Part shown: piece after piece, positions 25,894 to 35,034 of the stretch
Layout of the letters: every line of letters starts with the position of its first letter
Numbering within the stretch: position 1 is the stretch's first letter
Notes under the pieces: model-generated
Databases searched by the model: none
Told to the model about the DNA's origin: nothing
What the model saw: the letters and a program-made list of their open reading frames with translations, nothing else
Made by a program: the position numbers and the translations under genes
Origin: an uncultured Afifella sp.
GTDB lineage: Bacteria > Pseudomonadota > Alphaproteobacteria > Rhizobiales > Afifellaceae
Assembly (NCBI GenBank): GCA_947259045.1
Contig: CAMYKZ010000010.1
Coordinates: 1 to 64,000 of the forward strand
Reading direction: 5' to 3'
DNA: 64,000 nt

Positions 25894-27520
25894 CCGGCAC
25901 ATCGGCGCGCGCATTTGCCAGATCGAGCCGCCGTTTGATGATGACGGATTCGGCCGTTTCGCCGCGCCGGGTCAGGCATTCATGCAGGCCGTGCAGACTC
26001 CACAGATTGTCCGGATGCTGGCAGGCGCGGCTCAGCACGCCGTCGAGACCGAGATCGGCACGGTAGACGGCTTCGGCTTCATCGGCCCGGTCCTGTTCCA
26101 ATAACAATGCGCCAAGCGCATGGCGGGCCGGCTGCATCCAGCCCCAGGGTTCGTCATAGGGCAGAGTGTCGTCAAGCTCGACAGCGCGGCGCAGATGGGC
26201 GAAGGCGGCGTCGTGTTTGCCGCGGCGATATTCCAGTTCGCCGGCGATCATCGCCTCGGCAACGGCCAGGATATCGCGGCAGGTATTGTTGAACAGCATG
26301 CGGGTTTCCGGCACCCGGTCGCGGGCGGCCAGGAACAGCGCCTGTTCGCGTTCTGCAGCCGGAACGTCGCTGCTGGCGGCATGCGCTATGGTCTTCGCAT
26401 AATGGATCATCGCCGTGGTGACGCAATAAAGTTCCGCATCGTCGGGCAGGGCCTGGTCGATAATCTGCTGCCATTTGCCGAACCGCACCAGCACATGCTG
26501 CTTCATCGGGATGAAGGCTTCCAGCCAGTCGGCCATCGGCGGCGAGCCCACCGTCAGCAGGTCCGCCGGCAATGTCGTGATCATCTCCTCTGCCGCCTCG
26601 ATCGCCGGCTGATACTGGCCAAGGAACATCGCGCCGTAAATCTTGAAATGATAATTGTGGCAGCGGTAAGCGGAATAGAAATTGATCGGCCCGGCGCGCT
26701 CAAGGAATTTCCGGTCGACGTCGATTGCCTTTGAATTGCGCTCCACCACCGTCTGATAATGGCCGCACAGAACATCGATATGGGTCGGCATGTGGCGCAG
26801 ATGTCCGGCATCGGGCACCAGGTCGTGCAGCGCGTCGCCGGCCTTCAGGGCCCGTTCGGGAAACGGCGACATTTCCATCAGATGAACATACATGTGCAAC
26901 AGGCCGGGATGATGATTGGCGGCGGGGTCCTGCCGGAATGCCGTTTCAAGCACGTCCATCGCCTCCTGCGTGCCGGCGCCTTCGGCGATCCCGCCGGACG
27001 GCAGATCCCACAGCGCCCATGGCGTGATGTTCATCACCGCTTCGGCAAACAGGCAGCAGACATCGAGATCTTCATTGTGGGCAGCGTAAACCTCGCGCAG
27101 CGCATCGGCATAGGCCCGGTTCCAGGGCGTCTGGTCCTCGACCGGGACATCCTGCGGATACCGGTGCCGCAGGCTGCCGATCAGCGCCTGTTCAACCGGA
27201 CTGGCTGCATCTGCCAGTGATATTGCGGCTTCGGTCGCGGCATGGGCGCGTGTCAGCGAGCCGCTGAGATCGTCTTTGTCGAAGGCTTCCCAGGGTTTGT
27301 TGTAATTGGGGCCGATGGCGTAGGCGATACCCCAATGGGCCATGGCGCAGCCGGCATCGTGTTCCAGCGCTTTTTCAAAACAGACAATGGCTTCCTCGTG
27401 GTTAAAGCCGTAACACCAGACAAGGCCGCGGTCGAACCAGAGCTGGGCTGCATCGGAGCGGGTGATGATTTTGCGGCCATGACTGCCAAGATCGTATGTG
27501 TCTGAATGGTGAGCGTCCAT
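25853..27520 (-). CDS. Tetratricopeptide-repeat protein
   Basis: 555 residues, no signal peptide. The start ITRSDAAQLWFDRGLVWCYGFNHEEAIVCFEKALEHDAGCAMAHWGIAYAIGPN is a TPR unit with a typical long-family motif. Further helical repeats occur throughout, with AFRQDPAANHHPGLLHMYVHLMEMSPFPERALKAGDAL and GHLRHMPTHIDVLCGHYQTVV in the middle, and a last repeat near the C-terminus (ARHALGALLLEQDRADEAEAVYRADL). The conserved histidines (HHPGLLH, HLRHMPTH) suggest a binding or catalytic site beyond scaffolding. Function unknown. Divergent from the cyclic-nucleotide-binding gene. Confidence 0.85.
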   Translation of the reverse strand: MDAHHSDTYDLGSHGRKIITRSDAAQLWFDRGLVWCYGFNHEEAIVCFEKALEHDAGCAMAHWGIAYAIGPNYNKPWEAFDKDDLSGSLTRAHAATEAAISLADAASPVEQALIGSLRHRYPQDVPVEDQTPWNRAYADALREVYAAHNEDLDVCCLFAEAVMNITPWALWDLPSGGIAEGAGTQEAMDVLETAFRQDPAANHHPGLLHMYVHLMEMSPFPERALKAGDALHDLVPDAGHLRHMPTHIDVLCGHYQTVVERNSKAIDVDRKFLERAGPINFYSAYRCHNYHFKIYGAMFLGQYQPAIEAAEEMITTLPADLLTVGSPPMADWLEAFIPMKQHVLVRFGKWQQIIDQALPDDAELYCVTTAMIHYAKTIAHAASSDVPAAEREQALFLAARDRVPETRMLFNNTCRDILAVAEAMIAGELEYRRGKHDAAFAHLRRAVELDDTLPYDEPWGWMQPARHALGALLLEQDRADEAEAVYRADLGLDGVLSRACQHPDNLWSLHGLHECLTRRGETAESVIIKRRLDLANARADVPVKASCFCRLTHAA

Positions 27521-27665
27521 GGAATCCCCTCCCGTTTTGCCTGTAGCGATGGACTGTGTTTAGCCGTATTGATCTTACGTCACGGAATACGGGCGGGCAA
27601 ATCGGACAGACGGGTGCGACACGTTATAAGGCCTTTCGCTCGGCGGTTCCGTTCGGCTAATAAGC

Positions 27666-28427
27666 ATGGTTGCCATACCAATCTGGAAAGGTTCGAACGT
27701 GGATTTTAGTTTCGACGCAGCACTGTTTGAATCGCTTGTCTCGCCGGGCGCCTTTCTCGGCCATGCCGCCTATGCGCTGCTGGTTCTCTCCATATTGATG
27801 CGCTCGATCGTCTGGCTGCGCTTGATCGCTCTCGCCTCCGGGGTGACCCAGATCGCCTATGACGCACTCATCCTGCAGGACCCCGTCAGCGTCGGCTGGG
27901 ATGCCTTGTTCGTGCTGGCGAACGCCTACCAGATGGTGATGCTGGCCTGGCAGGCGCGCCGCGTCCGTTTCAATGACGAGGAATATACCTTCTGCCAGAA
28001 TGCCCTGCCGCTTGTGCCGCCGCTGCTGTCGCGGCAATTCATCAATATCGGCGCCTGGCAGGATCTGCCGGAGGGAACCGAACTGACCGGACAGGGCCAG
28101 CCGGTGGACAAACTGACCTATCTGTCATCCGGAACGGTCGATGTTCTCGTGCATCAGCATCACATTGCGGTCTGCGGGATCGGTGATTTCATCGGTGAAC
28201 TGGGCATCCTGTCCGGCAAACCGGCAACGGCGACAACGGTGACGTCGGCGCCGGTGCGGGCGCTGGTATTTGAACGCGACAGACTGCACAAACACCTGCT
28301 TCGGCAGCCGGACCTGAAACTGGCGCTGCAGGCGGCATTCAAGGAAAACCTGCGCAGCAAGCTGACGCTGGCCAACGAGCGGACGCTGGCGGGCCTCAGG
28401 CCTGCGGAGACGCCGGCGGCGGAATAA
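27666..28427 (+). CDS. Membrane protein with cyclic-nucleotide-binding domain (Popeye-like)
   Basis: 253 residues. About three hydrophobic helices occupy residues ~28-95 (HAAYALLVLSILMRSIVWLRLIALASGVTQIAYDALI.., ALFVLANAYQMVMLAWQAR). They are followed by a cytoplasmic cNMP-binding-like beta barrel (~125-235: EGTELTGQGQPVDKLTYLSSGTVDVLVHQHHIAVCGIGDFIGELGILSGKPATATTV). The FIGELGILSG segment matches the phosphate-binding cassette region, but the usual RxA arginine is absent (PATATTV), as in some Popeye proteins. Layout and length resemble bacterial Popeye-domain proteins. Ligand and role unknown. Confidence 0.75.
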   Translation: MVAIPIWKGSNVDFSFDAALFESLVSPGAFLGHAAYALLVLSILMRSIVWLRLIALASGVTQIAYDALILQDPVSVGWDALFVLANAYQMVMLAWQARRVRFNDEEYTFCQNALPLVPPLLSRQFINIGAWQDLPEGTELTGQGQPVDKLTYLSSGTVDVLVHQHHIAVCGIGDFIGELGILSGKPATATTVTSAPVRALVFERDRLHKHLLRQPDLKLALQAAFKENLRSKLTLANERTLAGLRPAETPAAE

Positions 28428-28502
28428 CCGCCGGCGCGTCTTCAACCGGCTCCTGCGCTGTCCTATGCAGGCGTCAAGACATAACCTGCGAAAGCCGCCC
28501 GG

Positions 28503-29753
28503 ATGCGCATTCTGATCTTCACTTTCGGTACCCGCGGCGACGTGCAGCCCTATATCGCCCTTGGCAAGGCTTTGACGGACCGTGGCCACGCCGTGACATT
28601 GTCCACCGGACAGGGTTTCGAGGCGATGATCGAAGCCCATGGCCTGGCGGCGGCGCCGCTGTCGATCGATTTTCGCGCACTCCTGCAATCACCCGAAATG
28701 CAGGATGCGCTGCAGTCGTTTTCCGGCAAGATCAAAGCCTGGCGGTCGTTCAGGGGGCAGTTCCGCCGTCAGTTTGACGACATGTGGGCGGTCGCCCGGC
28801 AGGTCCGGCCGGATCTGCTGATAGCCCATCCGAAGGGTTTCGCCGCCCACGATATTGCCGAAGCTCTGCAGATCACCTCCCTGCCGGCAAGTCTTCAGCC
28901 GGGTTTCGTGCCGACCAGCGCGTTTCCGCAGTTTCTTGTGCCGTTCGCCAGCCTTGGACCTTTTGGCAACAGGCTCAGCCACCGGGCATTCGACCGGCTG
29001 TCGGCCTGGGGACAGGCCAAGGCGATGGGCGACTGGCGCCAGTCCGTGCTCGGACTTCAAACAGCCCGGCCGCACAGGTTTATCGACGGTTATCATCCGG
29101 GCGGCCGGGCGGTGCCGCATCTGCATGGTTACAGCCGGTATCTCGTTCCCAGGCCGGACGATTGGAGTGAGCGCGAGCATGTCACCGGCGACTGGCATCT
29201 GGACCAAAAGTCCGGCTGGACGCCGTCACCTGAACTGAAGCGCTTTCTCGATGCGGGCCCGCCGCCGGTTTATGTCGGCTTTGGCAGCATGCCGGCAAAA
29301 GACGCCAGCGGATTGGCGCAGATTGTCACCGGCGCGCTGCGCCTTTCCGGCCAGCGCGGTATCGTTGCGTCGGGATGGGGCGGCATGGAGGCCGATAACT
29401 CCGACAGGATCCTCGTGCTGGAAACGGCGCCGCATGACTGGCTGTTCCCGCGTTGTGCTGCGGTTGTCCATCACGGCGGCGCCGGCACGACCCATGAGGG
29501 CTTGCGGCAGGGCCGGCCGACGATCATCTGCCCGTTTGGCGTCGACCAGCCGTTCTGGGGCCGCAGGGTGCACAGGCTGGGTGCAGGGCCGGAACCGATT
29601 TCGCAGAAACGCCTGACCAGCACCCGGCTGGCGGCAGCGATCACCGAAGCGCTGCAGCCGGATATTGTTTCACGCGCCGCGCAGATCGGGACGGCGATGC
29701 GGACTGAGCGCGGCGCCGAAGCGGCGGCGGAGATTGTTGAGACGGTGTTGTAA
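28503..29753 (+). CDS. UGT/sterol-glucosyltransferase-like glycosyltransferase (GT1)
   Basis: 416 residues, GT-B fold. The N-terminus MRILIFTFGTRGDVQPYIALGKALTDRGHAVTL is the classic start of macrolide/sterol-type UDP-sugar transferases. The C-terminal donor-binding region has VYVGFGSMPAKD, then the PSPG-like VVHHGGAGTTHEGLRQGRPTIICPFGVDQPFWGRRVHRLGAG with the donor-contacting His and Asp-Gln. It would glycosylate a small lipophilic acceptor (sterol-like, carotenoid or antibiotic). The acceptor cannot be predicted, and no partner genes are adjacent. Confidence 0.9.
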   Translation: MRILIFTFGTRGDVQPYIALGKALTDRGHAVTLSTGQGFEAMIEAHGLAAAPLSIDFRALLQSPEMQDALQSFSGKIKAWRSFRGQFRRQFDDMWAVARQVRPDLLIAHPKGFAAHDIAEALQITSLPASLQPGFVPTSAFPQFLVPFASLGPFGNRLSHRAFDRLSAWGQAKAMGDWRQSVLGLQTARPHRFIDGYHPGGRAVPHLHGYSRYLVPRPDDWSEREHVTGDWHLDQKSGWTPSPELKRFLDAGPPPVYVGFGSMPAKDASGLAQIVTGALRLSGQRGIVASGWGGMEADNSDRILVLETAPHDWLFPRCAAVVHHGGAGTTHEGLRQGRPTIICPFGVDQPFWGRRVHRLGAGPEPISQKRLTSTRLAAAITEALQPDIVSRAAQIGTAMRTERGAEAAAEIVETVL

Positions 29754-29765
29754 AATTCGCCCCAT

Positions 29766-30287
29766 TCAGGCCAGCGCGATGTTTACCGGCACCGCGCGAT
29801 TGAGTGTGTGGCCCACCGGCGACGAACCGATCACCTTGTCGTGCAGCGCCTGCAGGGCTTCCGGCGAAGCGTCGCTGTCGATTTTCACTGTCGCGGAAAT
29901 GCCGCTGAAACCCGCATGGCCTTCGTTCAGGCCGAGAAACGTGTGCAGGTCGAGATCGCCTTCGACTTCGATATTCATGTCGTTGATCGTAATGCCGGCG
30001 ATCGTGGCGTTGGCGGCGTAGCCGACGGCAAGGCAGTTGCCCAATGCGCCGAGCAGCTGTTCGACCGGATTGGGTCCGGTGTTCGTTCCGCCAAGTTGTT
30101 CCGGCTCGTCGGACAGCGACGAGGCGAATTCGCGGACCGAGGCTTCGGAGCGGAATCCGCCCTTCCAGCTGACCTCGGCCTTCCACCTGGTTGCCGCTAC
30201 ATCCGGGCTTTGCTGGATTTTTGCCGCAAGGCCTGCAACGCTTGCGATGTTCACATCATTCAGATTTGTCGTCACGCTCTCACTCAT
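29766..30287 (-). CDS. OsmC family protein
   Basis: 173 residues from ATG 30287. The fold is OsmC/Ohr: EVSWKGGFRSEASVREF, then PNPVEQLLGALGNCLAVGYAANATIAGITINDMNIEVEGDLDL, in which the cysteine after GALGN is the family's first redox cysteine. The second cysteine expected in the C-terminal half is missing (SPVGHTLNRAVPV), so it belongs to the one-cysteine OsmC-like group rather than to typical hydroperoxide reductases. Divergent from the DUF2277 gene. Confidence 0.88.
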   Translation of the reverse strand: MSESVTTNLNDVNIASVAGLAAKIQQSPDVAATRWKAEVSWKGGFRSEASVREFASSLSDEPEQLGGTNTGPNPVEQLLGALGNCLAVGYAANATIAGITINDMNIEVEGDLDLHTFLGLNEGHAGFSGISATVKIDSDASPEALQALHDKVIGSSPVGHTLNRAVPVNIALA

Positions 30288-30386
30288 TGTATCGTCCCTC
30301 CAATGACTTATCATGCGTTGGGCTGCGTGCATTTGTCGAGGTCAGGCGATTTTCGCTATGGCGCAGCGTGTTGAAGGGAGACTGAC

Positions 30387-30653
30387 ATGTGCCGGAATAT
30401 TCGAACGCTTTACAATTTCGATCCGCCGGCGACGGAAGACGAAATCCGCGCCTCGGCGGTTCAGTTCGTGCGCAAGATCAGCGGGTTTTCCAAACCCTCG
30501 AAGGCCAATGAAGCGGCCATCGAACGGGCTGTTGAAGAGGTATCTGAAATTACGCGCAAGCTGCTCGATGCCCTGCAGACATCAGCGCCGCCGCGCAACC
30601 GCGAAGATGAGGCAGCCAAGGCACGGGCAAGGTCAGCCGCGCGGTTTGCCTGA
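30387..30653 (+). CDS. DUF2277 family protein
   Basis: 88 residues with GGGAGA upstream of the ATG. The family motif CRNIRTLYNFDPPATEDEIRASAVQFVRKISGFSKPS is complete, and the C-terminal helix region ..LLDALQTSAPPRNREDEAAKARAR also fits. DUF2277 is a small cytosolic family with a cysteine at position 2 and no known function. Confidence 0.93.
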   Translation: MCRNIRTLYNFDPPATEDEIRASAVQFVRKISGFSKPSKANEAAIERAVEEVSEITRKLLDALQTSAPPRNREDEAAKARARSAARFA

Positions 30654-30689
30654 GGCAGTCTCAGACACTGGCTCGTTACTTTCGCCTTC

Positions 30690-31517
30690 TTACATGCCTC
30701 TGGGCACCATCACCGTTGGCCGATCGGGCAGATCATTCAACGACAGGGTCAGGCTGCGCGAATTGAGGAATGCGTGGTCGAAACCGCCGCCGAGCATGGA
30801 GATGAAATCGGCCGGGGTCGCCCAGCCGCGGGCATGCATCGGCAGGATGACGCTGGAGCGCAGCCGCTTGACGATCTCCGTCATGCCGCCGAGGCTCAGC
30901 GTCATGGCGCCGTCGATCGGCACCATGACAACGTCAAGCCGGCCGATCATGGCGAAATGGTCATCGGTCAGGGCATGGTGCAGATGGCCGAGATGGCCGA
31001 TGCACAGGCCGGCCACTTCGAAGATGAAGATCGAATTGGCGTCGGGAATACGAAACTCGCCGCGCATGATATCGGTGGTGACATTGCGGATCAGCACGTC
31101 ACCGACGGTGACATAATGGCTTGCGATGCCGCCTTCCGGGTTCCAGCCGCGCAGCACATGGCTGATATCGGGTGACGGGAAATCGGTATAATGCGTGCTG
31201 TGCGCCTGGTTCATCGTCGCCACCATCGGCGTCGCCGGTCCGGCAAATCCGGCATAGTCGGTGGCAATGGTCACGCCGCCGGCGGATTCAATCACGTAGG
31301 TTGAGTGGCCGGCATAGGTGATGCGCACCTGATAGGCGCCAAGACTTGCCGGCGTCAGTGCGGCGTAAATGATATTCGGCATGCCTTGCGCGATCGCGGC
31401 GCAGGTGGAGGGCTGGAAGGCGGGTTTTTCCTGTGTGCCTGTCTGGGCCAGTACCGGAGCGGCGAACAGCGTGAGCCAGCCGGTCAGAGCGGCGATGATG
31501 GTGATGATGCGGGTCAT
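30690..31517 (-). CDS. Secreted MBL-fold (UlaG-like) protein with variant metal motif
   Basis: 275 residues from ATG 31517, which has GGAGGGAGG upstream. A signal peptide (IITIIAALTGWLTLFAAPVLAQ) is followed by a metallo-beta-lactamase-like fold: VRITYAGHSTYVIESAGGVTIATDYAGFAG, then NQAHSTHYTDFPS where the usual HxHxDH motif would be, and CIGHLGHLHHALTDDHFAMIGRLDVVMVPIDG. The metal motif reads HSTHYTD, so metal binding may differ from canonical members. It is probably a periplasmic hydrolase of unknown substrate. Confidence 0.8.
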   Translation of the reverse strand: MTRIITIIAALTGWLTLFAAPVLAQTGTQEKPAFQPSTCAAIAQGMPNIIYAALTPASLGAYQVRITYAGHSTYVIESAGGVTIATDYAGFAGPATPMVATMNQAHSTHYTDFPSPDISHVLRGWNPEGGIASHYVTVGDVLIRNVTTDIMRGEFRIPDANSIFIFEVAGLCIGHLGHLHHALTDDHFAMIGRLDVVMVPIDGAMTLSLGGMTEIVKRLRSSVILPMHARGWATPADFISMLGGGFDHAFLNSRSLTLSLNDLPDRPTVMVPRGM

Positions 31518-31657
31518 GGCGGCCTCCCTCCGTGCGGCGGCTCTGCGCGACCGGCGCACTGAGGTTAGTTTAGCGCAGGATGACGCAAGGGCAAGGGCGA
31601 TGTTGCCGGTGAAATCCGATCGCGAATGGCCAGTCATGCCGTGATCGGAGTCTCTAA

Positions 31658-32464
31658 TTATGGTTGCAACGCCTTTCCAAGAAAAGCCAGCAACGGCCCG
31701 GTGAAAGCCTCCGGCTTCTCCGCCAGGCCCATATGTTGCAGATGCGGAATGATAATCGTCTCCGCGCCGGCGATTTCCGATGCGATTGCCAGGCTCATTT
31801 CAGGTGTGCTGCCGCTGTCGTTCTGGCAGGTGATGATGATCGACGGCACATTGATCGGCGGGGCCGGACGGATCAGTTCAATCACGCCGGCAGCCAGCAC
31901 CATGCGGCAGCCGGCATAGATATCGGCATCGTTGGCCAGAACCCAGCCGCGGATGCGGTCGGTGAAATCGCCCCGGGTCTCGATGAAGTGCGGCGTGAAC
32001 CAGCGGGCGATCGTCGCTTCGATATTGGCGCCCGGGCCGCCTGCATGGCTCTGCGCCGCACGCTCTTCCACCAGTCTTTGCGCGTCTTCGCCGCGCTCAT
32101 GGGGCGAGTTGAAAATGCCGAGTGCGGAGACACGGCCCGGATGATCCATGGCAAATCGGCGGTTGATCATGCCGCCGAGTGAAAAGCCGACGATCGCCGC
32201 TCTGTCGATCGCCAGGCCGTCGAGCAGATCACGCAGTTGCTGCGAGAACAGCTTGAGCGACGGCGTTGCCGGCGGCGGAGCGCTCTCGCCGTGGCCGAAG
32301 AGATCGTAATTGACAATCCGGTAGCGTTTGGCGAGCGCCGGAACATGCCCTTCCCAGGTGGCGCGGGTCAGCCCCAGGCCGTGCACCAGCACGATAACCG
32401 GCGCATCCGCCGGACCGTGCAGATCGTAGGCGGTTCCATTGCTGGTGCGAATTTCGGCGGCCAT
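31658..32464 (-). CDS. Alpha/beta hydrolase (enol-lactone hydrolase-like)
   Basis: 268 residues from ATG 32464, 10 bp after the upstream gene. The fold is clear: oxyanion region VIVLVHGLGLTRATWEGHV, nucleophile elbow VGFSLGGMINRRFA (GFSLGG, serine ~98), and an acid in IIITCQNDSGSTPE with the terminal histidine in PHLQHMGLAEKPEAF. It resembles 3-oxoadipate enol-lactonase and ring-cleavage product hydrolases. It is the last gene of the four-gene flavin monooxygenase operon, so it may open a lactone or ester made by the LLM oxygenase. Confidence 0.88.
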   Translation of the reverse strand: MAAEIRTSNGTAYDLHGPADAPVIVLVHGLGLTRATWEGHVPALAKRYRIVNYDLFGHGESAPPPATPSLKLFSQQLRDLLDGLAIDRAAIVGFSLGGMINRRFAMDHPGRVSALGIFNSPHERGEDAQRLVEERAAQSHAGGPGANIEATIARWFTPHFIETRGDFTDRIRGWVLANDADIYAGCRMVLAAGVIELIRPAPPINVPSIIITCQNDSGSTPEMSLAIASEIAGAETIIIPHLQHMGLAEKPEAFTGPLLAFLGKALQP

Positions 32465-32474
32465 TGTTTTTCCT

Positions 32475-33521
32475 TCAGGCGAAAGCGGGCATGACGTGCC
32501 TGACGAAGAGATCGAACGAGCGTTTTTTATCGTCCGACCCAAGGCCCATGGAAGCGTAATAGATGAAGGCATCGACGCCGAGCGCCTGATAGCGTTTCAG
32601 CTTTTCGATCACCGCGTCGGGTGAGCCTAACATGAGATTTTCTTCCAGCATGTCCGGGTCGACGAAAGCATTACCTTCCAGTGTCTCCAGCGGCACGGGA
32701 TCGGGAAAGCCGTTGACCACGTCGCCGGCTTTCATCATCAGGTTGCCGAACTGGCTGAGATTGTAGCGCACTGCCTGCAACGCCGACTGTCGATCGTTTT
32801 CGTTTTCGTAGACGCAAGTGTGGCGCATCATTGCAAACTTGCGGGCGAACGCCGGATCGACATCACCATCGGCTTTGGCAATCGCCGTATCGAGCTGGGT
32901 TTTGTAAAGCTCGGCCTCTGAAAACGGCTTGGTCAGCGGCCAGCTCAATATGTTGCAATTGTTCCTGATCGCATAGTCGAAGGTGATCGGCGACCGCGCT
33001 GCCACCCAGAACGGCACGTTCTCCTGCACCGGCTTGGGGCAGGATGTGGCTTTCGGGAACTGCCAGAATTGTCCGTCATGTTCCACATCGCCCTGCCAAA
33101 GCTGGCGGATCAGCGGCAGCATTTCCTGCATATATTGCCAGGAGTCTTTTTGTTGCAGGCCGGGTTTCATGCGGTCGAATTCGCGCTGGTAGGCGCCGGA
33201 GCCGAGCCCCAGTTCAAGCCGTCCGCCGCTGATCAGATCGACAAAGGCGGCTTCGCCGGCCAGGTTGATCGGATGCCAGTATGCGGCGTTGGCGACACCG
33301 CAGCCAAGGCGGATCCGGTTGGTATGGCCAGCCCACCAGGTAAGGATCTGAAACGGATTGGGCGCAATCGTCATTTCGATTGCGTGATGCTCCGCCGCCC
33401 AGACGGTTTCGAAACCGGCTTCGTCGGCGGCCTGCACCAGCGCCAGCGTGTCGCGCCGGACGTCATCCATGTCGATCCTGTCGCTGGTCCGTTCAAGATT
33501 GATGGCAATGTGAAATTTCAT
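32475..33521 (-). CDS. LLM-class flavin-dependent oxidoreductase (luciferase-like monooxygenase)
   Basis: 348 residues. It has the bacterial-luciferase TIM barrel: TVWAAEHHAIEMTIAPNPFQILTWWAGHTNRIRLGCGVANAAYWHPINLAGEAAFVDLISGGRLELGLGSGAYQREFDRM. The EHH segment and the GGRLELGLGSG phosphate/flavin loop are characteristic. Such enzymes use reduced FMN delivered by a separate reductase to insert oxygen into aldehydes, ketones or alkanes. The flavin reductase in the same operon is the likely partner. The substrate is unknown. Confidence 0.93.
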   Translation of the reverse strand: MKFHIAINLERTSDRIDMDDVRRDTLALVQAADEAGFETVWAAEHHAIEMTIAPNPFQILTWWAGHTNRIRLGCGVANAAYWHPINLAGEAAFVDLISGGRLELGLGSGAYQREFDRMKPGLQQKDSWQYMQEMLPLIRQLWQGDVEHDGQFWQFPKATSCPKPVQENVPFWVAARSPITFDYAIRNNCNILSWPLTKPFSEAELYKTQLDTAIAKADGDVDPAFARKFAMMRHTCVYENENDRQSALQAVRYNLSQFGNLMMKAGDVVNGFPDPVPLETLEGNAFVDPDMLEENLMLGSPDAVIEKLKRYQALGVDAFIYYASMGLGSDDKKRSFDLFVRHVMPAFA

Positions 33522-33531
33522 GGTTGCGTTC

Positions 33532-35013
33532 TCATCGCGGCTGGAACGGGCTGGCGACAGGCTCGTCCGACATGTTCATCCAGACGGTTTTGGGTCTTGT
33601 GTAATCGTAGATCGCCTGGAACCCGCCTTCGCGGCCGTAGCCCGATGTCTTCATGCCGCCGAATTCGGCTATCGGCGAGATCACCCGGTAGGTGTTGACC
33701 CAGACAATGCCGGCGCGCACCGCTTTTGCCATGCGCAGCGAGCGGGCGCTGTCGCGGGTGAAGATGCCGGCGGCCAGGCCGTGCCTGGTATCGTTGGCAA
33801 GGCGGATGACTTCGGCTTCATCCTTGAAACGGATGACACTTAGCACAGGACCGAAAAGCTCCGTGTCGACGATGCGCATGTCCTGTCTGGGGCAGTCGAT
33901 GATCGTCGGTTGGAAATAAAGCCCATCAAGCCCGTCCGGCTGATCGCCGCCGCACAGGATCCTGCCACCTTCGCTTACGGCATTGGCGACTTCGCGTTTG
34001 ACAGTTTCAAGCTGCCCTTTAGTGCACAAGGGCCCCATTTCGGTATCTTCCGCCATCGGGTCACCGATGCGGATGCCCTTTGCGAGGCTGACCATGCGAT
34101 CGAGAAATTCGTCGGCGATGGCGTCGTGCAGATAGAGCCTGGAGCCGGCCACGCAGCTTTGGCCGCTGGCGCCGAATATGCCGGCCACCGAACCGTTGAC
34201 GGCACTCTCGATATTGGCGTCGTCAAAGACGATAAAAGGCGATTTGCCGCCGAGCTCCAGCGACACTTCGGCAAAGTTCTCCGCCGAATTGCGGATGATC
34301 TGACGGGCCGATTGCGGGCCGCCGGTAAAGGCGATGCGGGCGACAAGCGGGTGCGTGGTCAGCGCCTTGCCGCACGGGTCGCCATGGCCGGTGATGATGT
34401 TGACGACGCCTGCGGGAATGCCCGCCTGTTCAATCAGCGCGCCGAATTCCAGCATGGCGGCCGATGCATGCTCGGACGCCTTCATGACGATACTGTTGCC
34501 GGCCGCCAGGGCCGGGCTGATCTTGACCGCACTGAGAAACAATTGCGAGTTCCACGGAACGATCGCCGCAACGACGCCAAGCGGTTCGCGGTCGGTGAAG
34601 ACGAACAGGTCGGGTTTGTCGATCGGCAGGGTCTCGCCGCTCACCTTGTCGGCGCAGCCGGCATAAAAATGGAAAAATTCGGCAATGTATTTTGCCTGCC
34701 AGCGGGTTTCCTTGAACATCTTGCCGGTATCCAGGCATTCGGTGCGGCCGAGGTCTTCCGATTTGTCGGCCAGCAGGTCGCCGAGCCGGCGCAGGCACTG
34801 GCCGCGCTGGGTCGGTGTCATCTTCGACCAGGGGCCCTCCCTGCCGGCCCGGTCGGCGGCACGCACGGCCCGGTCGACATCGTCGGCAGTGGCTTCGGGG
34901 ATAAACGACCAGACCTTGCCGGTTGCCGGATTGAAGCTCTCGAAGGTTCTGCCGTCGGATGCCGCCACCCAGTCGCCGTCGATCAGCATCTTGTATGTCT
35001 TTGCTTCTGCCAT
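33532..35013 (-). CDS. Aldehyde dehydrogenase (NAD(P)+)
   Basis: 493 residues. The family motifs are complete: VAAIVPWNSQLFLSAVKISPALAAGNSIVMKASEHAS, the cofactor loop IAFTGGPQSAR, the general base in VSLELGGKSPFIVFDDANIESAV (Glu ~257) and the nucleophilic cysteine in FGASGQSCVAGSRLYLHD (~291). It is the second gene of the flavin monooxygenase operon (21 bp after the reductase, 10 bp before the LLM gene). It would oxidise an aldehyde made or used in that pathway. Confidence 0.94.
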   Translation of the reverse strand: MAEAKTYKMLIDGDWVAASDGRTFESFNPATGKVWSFIPEATADDVDRAVRAADRAGREGPWSKMTPTQRGQCLRRLGDLLADKSEDLGRTECLDTGKMFKETRWQAKYIAEFFHFYAGCADKVSGETLPIDKPDLFVFTDREPLGVVAAIVPWNSQLFLSAVKISPALAAGNSIVMKASEHASAAMLEFGALIEQAGIPAGVVNIITGHGDPCGKALTTHPLVARIAFTGGPQSARQIIRNSAENFAEVSLELGGKSPFIVFDDANIESAVNGSVAGIFGASGQSCVAGSRLYLHDAIADEFLDRMVSLAKGIRIGDPMAEDTEMGPLCTKGQLETVKREVANAVSEGGRILCGGDQPDGLDGLYFQPTIIDCPRQDMRIVDTELFGPVLSVIRFKDEAEVIRLANDTRHGLAAGIFTRDSARSLRMAKAVRAGIVWVNTYRVISPIAEFGGMKTSGYGREGGFQAIYDYTRPKTVWMNMSDEPVASPFQPR

Positions 35014-35034
35014 GACCCGTCTCCCCGGACTTTC

